Positions 1 to 5,119 of a stretch of DNA of 5,119 nt are shown here, in pieces. The notes under the pieces were generated by a model, which saw only the letters and a program-made list of their open reading frames with translations, had not been told where the DNA came from and did no database searches. The position numbers and the translations under genes are program-made. The stretch lies in the NCBI GenBank assembly GCA_023265785.1, contig JAHFSL010000174.1:1-5119 (forward strand), in the 5' to 3' direction. This DNA is from Candidatus Coatesiibacteriota bacterium. GTDB lineage: Bacteria; Oederibacteriota; CAKKQC01. Position 1 is the stretch's first letter, and every line of letters starts with the position of its first letter.

Positions 1-470
1 CAGAAGTCGGGCGAGGGATCCTCGTCCTTCACCTTGACCGCGCGTTCGGCCACCATCCGGATTAACTTCTCGCGCGTGTCCCGGTACCGGCGCTCCGCCT
101 CCAACCACAGGTCGGCGGCGATGGCCCCGGGATCGTTGTCCAGCGAGATGGACATCCCCGGCCCGCCCTCCCCCGCCGCCCGGTGCGTGTTGTCGAACTC
201 GGGCGATCCCACCCGCAGGTCGAGGTCGAGGAGCCGGTCCTGGTCGTGCTTGACCTCCGTGATCCCGCCCCACGCCCCCACGATGCGGAGCGACCGGGCC
301 TCGGTGATGCTGGCCCCGAGGTAGTACACGGGATATTCCTCGAGCTTCGAAAACTTCGCGAACAGCCGGCCCGTCTCGGCCGTCAGCGCGGCCAGCACCG
401 GCGGCACATCATCCGCACCGGCCGGAAGGGCCAGGCCGAGGCACGCGAGAACGGTCGCGCCAAATCGCAT
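1..470 (-). CDS. TldD/PmbA-related metallopeptidase, exported, N-terminal part only (runs off the left edge)
   Basis: The reading frame opens at the ATG at 470-468 and stays open for 156 codons to the window edge, so the 3' end is missing. Residues 1-19 (MRFGATVLACLGLALPAGA) look like a short Sec signal peptide. Residues 46-96 carry the hallmark of the secreted TldD-related family: YPVYYLGASI, then a beta-rich stretch, then LDLDLRVGSPEFDNTH, matching the family pattern 'D-x-R-V-G-x-x-x-x-D-N-T'. Residues 106-123 (SLDNDP, then an AADLW helix) match the next conserved block, followed by a charged helix and a KDEDPSPDF segment that family members also carry. In TldD/PmbA proteins the zinc-binding HExxxH motif lies further downstream, so catalytic competence cannot be judged here. 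The gene follows the beta-helix gene by 33 bases and has its own GTATAGTAGG element 6 bases before the ATG. Classical TldD is cytoplasmic, whereas this version is predicted to be exported. The family call is fairly secure; the substrate is unknown. Confidence 0.8.
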   Translation of the reverse strand, partial: MRFGATVLACLGLALPAGADDVPPVLAALTAETGRLFAKFSKLEEYPVYYLGASITEARSLRIVGAWGGITEVKHDQDRLLDLDLRVGSPEFDNTHRAAGEGGPGMSISLDNDPGAIAADLWLEAERRYRDTREKLIRMVAERAVKVKDEDPSPDF

Positions 471-476
471 CAGCGG

Positions 477-486
477 CCTACTATAC
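477..486 (-). promoter_or_regulatory. GTATAGTAGG element before the TldD-related gene (SD or -10 box)
   Basis: On the minus strand GTATAGTAGG ends exactly 6 bases before the ATG at 470. The identical 10-mer stands at the same distance before the ATG at 2600. AGTAGG is one mismatch from the Shine-Dalgarno core AGGAGG and is suitably placed for a ribosome binding site. TATAGT is also 5 of 6 to the -10 box TATAAT, which would place transcription start only a few bases before the ATG (a near-leaderless transcript). No strong -35 box is visible; CTGAGC, 16 bases upstream of TATAGT, is the best and weak. Which role applies cannot be decided from sequence alone. Confidence 0.5.
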
Positions 487-503
487 ACGCGCCGCCGCGC
501 CGC

Positions 504-2600
504 TCAGGGCGCGGGAGCGGCGGGGATTTCAGCGAGTCCGGGGGTGTCGGACAGGTATTTCGCGCGGGCGGCGAGCCAGGCGGGCGTGACCGGCGACGGG
601 GCGCGGGGCGCCCGCGCCAGCGGACCGTCAGGCCGGGGACGGTACGCGGCCATCGCCGAAAGCCCGATGGCGCCGCGCCACGCGGGGCCCACGAACCCGG
701 GGTCGCCGACCCCGGCGAGTGCGTCCTGCCCGGTGGCGCGACGGTAGTCCGCGAGGGAGGAAAACTTTTTCCACGGTAGTTTTGGCGCCTTGATTCCCCA
801 GGCGGCCGGATCCCAGTTGGTCCCACCCCACCGCAGGAGCGGCCCGCCGGACTCCGCCTGCCAGAACCAGGTGCCATTGAAGAGGTTCTCCTGCCGGGTC
901 GGCTCCGCGTCCACCGAGACCGGCACCGCCCCGCGCCGGCCACAGCAGACATTGTTGGCGAACACGCACCGGGCCGGCCAGCCGCCGTCCCCGATCCCAT
1001 CCGGCCACCCGCTCACTTCCATGGCGGCCGCATTGTTTCCGGTCGCGAGCACCGTGTTGTCCGCCACGATCGAATCCTCAAAGGTCTCAATGACCCAGAA
1101 CGGCGGCCGGTCATCCTCGGCCACGCACCGGCGGACCAGGTTGTGCCGGCTGGTCTTGGGCGCCACCTCGGTCGTGTTTCCGTTGCCCATCAGCATGAAC
1201 CCGTAGTGCTCGTTGTGGTGGGAGTAGCAGTCCTCGATGACCGAGGCATTGACGCTGTAGTCCAGGTCGAACCCGCCCCGCTCCCCGGAGGTGTGGCACC
1301 GCCACGCCTCGCACCGGCGCATGGTGACATTGAGCGCGTTCCAGAACCACTGGTTGAGGAAGTAGTTGGCGTCCGTGCGGCACCGGTCCATCAGCACATG
1401 CCTCCCCCCGTTGAGGTAAATGCCGCCCCACCCGGCGTTGGACCAGGCCGAGCAGTTCCGGATAATTCCGTCCCGCCACCCGCCCTGGTGCCAGCCCTCC
1501 ACAATGATTCCGCCCCCGCGATTCTGGTAGGCCAGGCAGTTCTCGATGACCATCCCGTCAATGCCATCGCTGGCCTCCCAGGTCCCGCCGGCGTGGATCC
1601 CGATGCCCCCGCAATCCGACGCCACCACGCCCGTGATCCGCAGGCCCTGCGGCCGGGAGCCCGTACCCGACCGGGTCGCGCGCACCGACAGCCCGTTTCC
1701 CTCGCCGCCAGGATCGGTCGTGACTTCCAGGTCCCGGATCGTCCAGAAGGACTCGTCGCGGATGGCGACGGCGTCCGCCCCGCCGCCATCCACCACCGGC
1801 CTTGGGCCCTCCCCGTAGGCGCCCAAGGTGATCCACGCCGAGGCGGTTCCGCTCCCGGCCGGGCGCAGGGTCCCGTGCCAGTGGCCGCCGCGCTTGAGGA
1901 GGATGGCGTCGTCCGGCGAGAACACCCGGCCATTGACCCGGTCCAATGTCCGCCACGCTGATGCGGGCTCCAGCCCGCTCCGCGCATCGTCGCCCCCTTC
2001 CGCATCGAGATGAAACCGCCGGGTCGCCGTCACCGGTCCCGACGGCGCATCATGGAACCCACCGGGATCGTCCGCATCGGCGGGTAGAAAGGCGCGTCCG
2101 CCGCCCGGATCATCCCGATGGTCCAGCGTGTCGCCGGCGGGCCGGGCCGACCAGGCCAGCGTGAGCGCGATCCGCTCCACCGTCAGGTCCGCATCCTCAC
2201 CCTCCACCTTGAGCCGGAGGACATGGTCGCCCGGCTTCTCCACCCGCACCTCGGCCCGGAACCCTGGGACGAAGGTGTTGGCGATCCAGGCCGATTTCAG
2301 GTATGGCTCGACATTGATGAGACCCCGCGAGGGATGGCGCGGCCGCACGCCGTCCAGGTCGTAGGCGATCGCGCGCGGCTCGCCCTCGTTGCTGGTCACC
2401 CGCACCCACAGGTACCAGACCCCCGGCGTGGGCAGGGTCACGGTCCGTGAGAATAATGGACCGCTTCCCTTTCCTGGGTGCAACCTCCCGCCCGTCGCCA
2501 TGATGGGCAGCCGATCCGACCCCGACAGGGCCGCCAGCGCACTGGCGGGCGGGATTGCGCCAGCCACCAGCCAGAGTACGAGCACCGCCGCCTGCATCAT
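504..2600 (-). CDS. secreted right-handed parallel beta-helix protein with N-terminal beta-sandwich-like module
   Basis: The product has 698 residues from the ATG at 2600. Residues 1-23 form a clear Sec signal peptide (MMQAAVLVLWLVAGAIPPAS, then ALA). Residues about 30-150 look like a carbohydrate-binding-type beta-sandwich (VWYLWVRV; then VEKPGDHVLRLKVEGED). An Asp/Gly/Pro-rich linker leads to the start of a pectate-lyase-like helix at about 194 (FHLDAEGGDDARSG, then AWRTLDRVN). Rungs run to about 556 with recurring 'IENC-A' and 'IRNC-A' turns, plus the motif GGFDLDYSVNASVIEDCYSHHN at 442-463 typical of secreted beta-helix proteins (given here as GGFDLDYS and YSHHN for the key parts). The C-terminal part ends the fold with FSSLADYRRATGQD and DPGFVGP (633-639). 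Such proteins are often polysaccharide lyases or hydrolases; no catalytic triad could be assigned, so activity is unproven. An in-frame GTG at 2642 would add 14 residues and overlap the upstream stop. I prefer the ATG because of the signal peptide and the GTATAGTAGG element 6 bases before it. Confidence 0.88.
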   Translation of the reverse strand: MMQAAVLVLWLVAGAIPPASALAALSGSDRLPIMATGGRLHPGKGSGPLFSRTVTLPTPGVWYLWVRVTSNEGEPRAIAYDLDGVRPRHPSRGLINVEPYLKSAWIANTFVPGFRAEVRVEKPGDHVLRLKVEGEDADLTVERIALTLAWSARPAGDTLDHRDDPGGGRAFLPADADDPGGFHDAPSGPVTATRRFHLDAEGGDDARSGLEPASAWRTLDRVNGRVFSPDDAILLKRGGHWHGTLRPAGSGTASAWITLGAYGEGPRPVVDGGGADAVAIRDESFWTIRDLEVTTDPGGEGNGLSVRATRSGTGSRPQGLRITGVVASDCGGIGIHAGGTWEASDGIDGMVIENCLAYQNRGGGIIVEGWHQGGWRDGIIRNCSAWSNAGWGGIYLNGGRHVLMDRCRTDANYFLNQWFWNALNVTMRRCEAWRCHTSGERGGFDLDYSVNASVIEDCYSHHNEHYGFMLMGNGNTTEVAPKTSRHNLVRRCVAEDDRPPFWVIETFEDSIVADNTVLATGNNAAAMEVSGWPDGIGDGGWPARCVFANNVCCGRRGAVPVSVDAEPTRQENLFNGTWFWQAESGGPLLRWGGTNWDPAAWGIKAPKLPWKKFSSLADYRRATGQDALAGVGDPGFVGPAWRGAIGLSAMAAYRPRPDGPLARAPRAPSPVTPAWLAARAKYLSDTPGLAEIPAAPAP

Positions 2601-2606
2601 GCGCCG

Positions 2607-2616
2607 CCTACTATAC
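2607..2616 (-). promoter_or_regulatory. GTATAGTAGG element before the beta-helix gene (SD or -10 box)
   Basis: This is the second copy of the 10-mer GTATAGTAGG, ending exactly 6 bases before the ATG at 2600. It sits in the 38-base gap between the barrel gene stop (2639-2641) and that ATG. As with the copy at 477-486, it contains an SD-like AGTAGG and a -10-like TATAGT. Its presence argues that translation of the beta-helix gene starts at 2600 rather than at the GTG at 2642, in which case this element would itself be translated as part of GYSRR. No convincing -35 box lies 16-18 bases upstream. Confidence 0.5.
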
Positions 2617-2638
2617 CCGCCGTTCGGGCAGAACCCGG

Positions 2639-3703
2639 TCACTCCTCGGCCGGAGGCGAGGGGGCAGCGACCTTCTTTTTCCTGGCCTTGGACTTGGCCT
2701 TCTGTTTAATTGCCGGCTTCTCGGGGTCACCGGCGACCGTACCCGCCGGCGGCACTGCCGGTGCATTGTCAGCGCGGCCGGCGGCGGGGGGCCCTGCGTA
2801 CAGGATTGAAATTCGGTGCGTCGTCGCCAACTCCCCGAATGGCTGGTACGCGTAGTCGAGGCCGAAGGAGCCCAGCCTGACACCGGCGCCGGCGGTCAGA
2901 CCCGTCAGCCCGGGTGGCGCCGCCCTCCCGATCCAACGGTAGCCGGCCCGCACCAGCGCCACGCGTACCGGCGCAATCTCAACACCCACGGCCACAAGAG
3001 GTTGGTGATCGGCCAGTGTGAAGCCCCCTTCGCCGGACAATCGGAATATGCCGGAGGGACGCCAGGCAGCACCCGCACGCAGTTCCGCCGGCAGGCCGAA
3101 TCCGCCCGATTTCGGACCGAGCCGAGCGGCGGTCACGCCAAGCGCCAGGTCGGTGCCGACCGGGATCAGACTGCCCACGGAGACGCCCAGGGCCATACCA
3201 CCCGCAGCTTCCCGCGCCCCCGCCACGGCACATCCGGACCAGCCGCTGATCACCGCGGGATTCGCGATCGCGACCGCACCGATCGCCGCCAGGTCCGAGA
3301 CGGCATCGGTTCCGGTCTTGGCGCCCGTGGCATCCCGCAGGTCGTAGGATCCGAACTGGAGCATCGCCACGCCCAGCCCCGCCGTCACTGGCCCCACCGG
3401 CCAGGCCGCCGCGAGGAATTCCACGGCCGCACCGGGTCCCAGAACGTCGTACATCGCCACGGCGCCGACCGACTTCTGCTGGCCCAGCCCCCCCGGGTTC
3501 ACCGTCACCGCCGTGGCGTCGTCGGCCACCGCCGTAAACGCCTCCCCCATCCCGGCGGCCCGGGCGCCCGTCGCCAGCGTCAGAAACTCCCCCCGTGCGG
3601 ACCCGGCTCCCGTGGCGGTGCCCTGGGTCGCCACGGCCGCCCCGACGCTCCGCGGCGCCAGGAGGGCGACCGTCATGAGCCCCATCCACTCCGCCCGGAT
3701 CAC
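2639..3703 (-). CDS. PorV/PorQ (UPF0164)-type outer-membrane beta-barrel protein with lysine-rich C-terminal tail
   Basis: The product has 354 residues and starts with GTG. The signal-like segment is MGLMTVALLAPRSVGA (residues 7-22). Residues 40-75 carry the PorV/UPF0164 signature: FLTLATGARAAGMGEAFTAV, then DDATAVTVNPGGLGQ. The rest is alternating Gly/Ala/Val-rich beta strands with short turns, as expected for a FadL-like barrel, with a last strand at about 295-303 (THRISILYA). PorV in Bacteroidota is the outer-membrane shuttle that takes cargo from the type IX secretion pore, but many UPF0164 proteins elsewhere have no assigned role. After the barrel comes an unusual tail of about 50 residues rich in Pro/Ala, with a Lys/Arg cluster (KQKAKSKARKKKV, 333-345). 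The GTG overlaps the preceding stop as GTGA, supporting translational coupling; no clear SD precedes it. ATG at codon 7 (3685) is an alternative start and would still leave a signal peptide. The family is confident; transport function is inferred. Confidence 0.83.
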   Translation of the reverse strand: MIRAEWMGLMTVALLAPRSVGAAVATQGTATGAGSARGEFLTLATGARAAGMGEAFTAVADDATAVTVNPGGLGQQKSVGAVAMYDVLGPGAAVEFLAAAWPVGPVTAGLGVAMLQFGSYDLRDATGAKTGTDAVSDLAAIGAVAIANPAVISGWSGCAVAGAREAAGGMALGVSVGSLIPVGTDLALGVTAARLGPKSGGFGLPAELRAGAAWRPSGIFRLSGEGGFTLADHQPLVAVGVEIAPVRVALVRAGYRWIGRAAPPGLTGLTAGAGVRLGSFGLDYAYQPFGELATTHRISILYAGPPAAGRADNAPAVPPAGTVAGDPEKPAIKQKAKSKARKKKVAAPSPPAEE

Positions 3704-3990
3704 GGCTTCGGGCCGACCGGGTGCTGATGGCGGCGACGGCCCCGCTCCCGGGGGGCGCTCAGCTCGGCAACGATCCGGTCCCGCATGCGCTCCAGGTTGG
3801 CGCGCCGCTGGGGATCGGTCTCCACGGCCAGCCGCCGATTGACCGCCGCCAGTTCCAGCCGCAGCCGGTCCAGCCGCACCCGGGCCCGCTGTTGGCTGTG
3901 CGATGGGGGCCGTGAGGCCGCCGGGGCCGCCGTCGCCGGGGCACCCGTGATCACCATGAGGACAAGGATCGCAGACAGAATCCGGATCAT
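3700..3990 (-). CDS. small exported alpha-helical (coiled-coil-like) protein, function unknown
   Basis: The product has 96 residues. Residues 1-21 are a signal peptide (MIRILSAILVLMVITGAPAT, then A), followed by an Ala/Pro/Ser segment. Residues about 35-78 are a highly charged amphipathic helix with Leu/Val spaced three or four apart (LDRLRLELAAVNRRL; then ANLERMRDRIVAEL), broken once near TDP at 58-60. The tail is basic (RERGRRRHQHPVGPKP). I do not recognise a family. The ATG at 3990 overlaps the upstream stop as ATGA, and its own stop overlaps the next start as GTGA, so it sits inside a coupled operon between a surface repeat protein and a PorV-like barrel. AAGGTGG, 10 bases before the ATG, is a plausible SD. 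The frame can be extended upstream to 4137, but that part only shadows the repeat-protein gene. A periplasmic adaptor or chaperone role is possible but is a guess. Confidence 0.75.
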   Translation of the reverse strand: MIRILSAILVLMVITGAPATAAPAASRPPSHSQQRARVRLDRLRLELAAVNRRLAVETDPQRRANLERMRDRIVAELSAPRERGRRRHQHPVGPKP

Positions 3991-5119
3991 CGTTTCACCA
4001 CCACCTTGGCCACGGTGAACGACTGCTGGGTACCGCCGGCCAACATCGCCGTGGCCTTCAGCCAGTACGGACCCGGGGCCCAGCCCAGCATCGCATCCAC
4101 CTGCACCTCTCCATCCGACTGCCGGACATTCGTCCACCGGCCCGACCAGACCTTCCGATAGGCCACGGTGTACACCTCGATCCGGACCTCGTCAGCATCC
4201 CCCTCGAGGCGGAGCGCCACGACCAACCGGTCGCCGTTGACGGGACTGGGGTAGGTCACGAGGTCATCATCGAACCGCGGCGCGACCGTCGCCGTGGCCA
4301 GGGCCGAGGCGCCCACGGTGAATCCGCCGTCCTGGCCGGTGGCGGATGCCGTCAGGGTCAGTCCGCCCGGCCTGCGGGCGGTCAGCGTCCAGACATAGAC
4401 CACCGAGGCTCCCGCCGCCAGCGTCTGCCCCGCCCCCGGCACGGGCCCGCCGGTGAGGTCCGCGGCGGCCGGATCGGCGAGCAGGAGGGACGGCCCGACC
4501 GCGGTGGCCGGGCTGGCACCCGTGTTCGTCACGGTCATCCGGACCTCAATCGTCTCGCCGATCTTCAAACGCGCCGGGACCAGCGCAACCGCCACCTTGA
4601 GGACCGCCGCAGCCGTCACCGTGACGCTCCAGGGCACCGCGGCGAATGCGGAGACCGGCCAGCCGCCGTTGCCGTCCACGCCCCCCGCCGCGGGCACGAA
4701 GGCCACGGAACCCGTCGCGACCGCCGCATAGGTCCAGGTGAATCCTTGCGTGGCACCCCCGGCAATCGGCAGCGCTCCCGCGGGGACGGGACCACCCAGC
4801 ACCGCCACTGCAGCCGTCGGGATGGGGTTGGCCCCGGCTGTCGGCGAAACCAGGACCGCGGGGGCCTGGCCCGTATTCGCAACCCAGAAGGTCACCGTGA
4901 TCGTCTGGCCCTGCCGCAGCGTGAACGGGAGCGCGCTGGCGGTCCCGGTCAGGACCGCGGCCGTCTGGATCGCCAGGGATCCGGAAGCGGTCGCTGTCAG
5001 GGCCCCGCCCAGGGCTCCCTCCGTCCCGGACGCGGTGGAGGTGAACTTCTCTGTTCCGGCCCCCGCTGCCGTGAGCGTCCAGGTGAACATGGCCGACCCG
5101 CCCGCGGCCACGGTGATGG
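3987..5119 (-). CDS. large Ig-like/CARDB-type repeat surface protein with C-terminal FlgD-like or type IX-like sorting domain, C-terminal part only
   Basis: The frame is open from the right edge (376 residues visible) to a TGA at 3989-3987; the start is outside the window. Visible residues 1 to about 280 are tandem Ala/Thr/Val/Gly-rich beta-sandwich repeats with the pattern 'L-x-x-G-x-T-I-x-V', 'V-x-NTG-x-x-PA', 'GGPVP' and 'WT'. This resembles CARDB/DUF11-type adhesive or spacer repeats on bacterial surfaces. Residues about 285-376 form a different domain opening with TYPSPVNGD, followed by VRIEVYTVAYRKVW, a PGPYWLKATA strand and the ending FTVAKVVVKR. This layout (YPxP, a 'V-x-I-x-I-Y' strand, 'G-x-Y-x-L-K', basic last residues) is shared by FlgD-like Ig domains and by type A type IX C-terminal sorting domains; I cannot separate the two by eye. 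The protein is probably exported and cell-surface or released. The stop overlaps the next ATG as ATGA, so it is the upstream gene of a coupled operon. Confidence 0.78.
   Translation of the reverse strand, partial: ITVAAGGSAMFTWTLTAAGAGTEKFTSTASGTEGALGGALTATASGSLAIQTAAVLTGTASALPFTLRQGQTITVTFWVANTGQAPAVLVSPTAGANPIPTAAVAVLGGPVPAGALPIAGGATQGFTWTYAAVATGSVAFVPAAGGVDGNGGWPVSAFAAVPWSVTVTAAAVLKVAVALVPARLKIGETIEVRMTVTNTGASPATAVGPSLLLADPAAADLTGGPVPGAGQTLAAGASVVYVWTLTARRPGGLTLTASATGQDGGFTVGASALATATVAPRFDDDLVTYPSPVNGDRLVVALRLEGDADEVRIEVYTVAYRKVWSGRWTNVRQSDGEVQVDAMLGWAPGPYWLKATAMLAGGTQQSFTVAKVVVKR
4001..4007 (-). promoter_or_regulatory. probable Shine-Dalgarno AAGGTGG for the 96-residue protein
   Basis: AAGGTGG on the minus strand is one mismatch from AAGGAGG and lies 10 bases before the ATG at 3990, inside the last codons of the repeat-protein gene. 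The spacing is slightly long. It supports the start at 3990 over the longer upstream frame. Confidence 0.35.
4278..5119 (-). repeat. tandem protein-level repeats in the surface protein gene (two full, one partial; 345-base period)
   Basis: A partial repeat (5119-4944) and two full ones (about 4943-4599 and 4598-4278) encode homologous beta-sandwich units. The Trp of the shared 'WT' strand recurs at visible residues 13, 128 and 243, exactly 115 residues apart each time. GGPVP recurs at 108-112 and 223-227, also 115 apart. The NTG and 'G-x-T-I' motifs recur 117 apart, so a small internal length change is balanced within the unit. The copies are diverged at the residue level, so this is an old domain duplication and not a recent DNA repeat. 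Confidence 0.7.

Noticed and set aside
435..470. Possible lipobox (VLAC) in the TldD-related signal peptide
   Set aside because: The cysteine is at residue 10, leaving too short a hydrophobic segment, and the Leu at -2 is atypical.
471..510. GC-rich short inverted repeat between the beta-helix stop and the TldD-related ATG, considered as a terminator
   Set aside because: Stems are only about four bases, there is no T-run, and the gap holds the start signal of the next gene.
763..776. A-rich run (AAAAAG TTTT on the minus strand) in the beta-helix gene as a frameshift site
   Set aside because: There are only five A residues, so it is not a canonical A AAA AAG slippery heptamer in frame, and the protein continues with its normal conserved C-terminus.
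1143..1961. Open frame of 272 codons on the plus strand inside the beta-helix gene
   Set aside because: It lies wholly opposite a well-supported gene, is Pro/Ala/Val/Arg-rich without recognisable motifs, and long antisense frames are expected in GC-rich DNA.
2601..2640. Small GTTC-TGCCC-GAAC hairpin in the gap before the beta-helix gene
   Set aside because: A four-base stem without a T-run is too weak to call a terminator or regulatory hairpin.
2979..3689. Same-strand frame of 236 codons overlapping the PorV-like gene in another phase
   Set aside because: It is extremely Gly/Arg-rich, a typical out-of-frame shadow of a high-GC gene.
2816..3727. Open frame of 303 codons on the plus strand opposite the PorV-like gene
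   Set aside because: Its composition is Arg/Gly/His/Pro-rich with no domain, and it mirrors the codon structure of the barrel gene, which carries a clear family signature.
3991..4137. N-terminal extension of the 96-residue protein to a start at 4137
   Set aside because: The added segment overlaps the repeat-protein gene, buries the signal peptide and has no motif. The ATG at 3990 has an ATGA overlap and an SD-like sequence.
1..5119. RNA genes, CRISPR arrays, insertion sequences, attachment sites or origins
   Set aside because: None seen by eye; the window is almost fully occupied by five protein genes, with gaps of at most 38 bases.

Overview
The window is gene-dense, high-GC bacterial DNA. 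All five recognisable genes lie on the minus strand and read from right to left; almost no sequence is non-coding. The gene content points to a Gram-negative, outer-membrane-bearing bacterium: a PorV/UPF0164-type barrel protein, a large surface repeat protein with a FlgD-like or type IX-like C-terminal domain, a secreted beta-helix protein and a TldD-related metallopeptidase with a signal peptide. This combination is common in less-studied phyla such as Elusimicrobiota, Verrucomicrobiota and relatives of Bacteroidota. The phylum is an inference and I would not assign it firmly.

Layout in transcription order: (1) 5119-3987, the C-terminal part of a long repeat protein whose start lies beyond the right edge. 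It has tandem Ig-like (CARDB-type) repeats with a 115-residue period, then a C-terminal 'YPSP' domain. (2) 3990-3700, a 96-residue exported alpha-helical protein of unknown function. (3) 3703-2639, a PorV/PorQ (UPF0164)-type predicted outer-membrane barrel with an unusual lysine-rich tail. (4) 2600-504 (or from 2642), a secreted right-handed beta-helix protein with an N-terminal beta-sandwich-like module. (5) 470 to the left edge, the N-terminal 156 residues of a TldD/PmbA-related metallopeptidase, whose zinc site would lie outside the window.

Genes 1, 2 and 3 are joined by 4-base stop/start overlaps (ATGA, then GTGA), which indicates one translationally coupled operon. Genes 4 and 5 each follow a short gap of 38 and 33 bases. 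Each is preceded by the same 10-mer, GTATAGTAGG, exactly 6 bases before its ATG. This shared element could be a Shine-Dalgarno (AGTAGG) or a -10 promoter box (TATAGT), and it bears on where gene 4 really starts.

Four of the five products start with a signal peptide or signal-like segment, and the fifth (gene 1) is clearly a surface-type protein, so this is a block of exported proteins. The most interesting hypothesis is that the repeat protein is an outer-membrane-secreted cargo recognised through its C-terminal domain, and that the co-translated PorV-like barrel is its dedicated partner. This is inference from family resemblance and gene order. I found no RNA genes, mobile elements, CRISPR arrays or convincing terminators.
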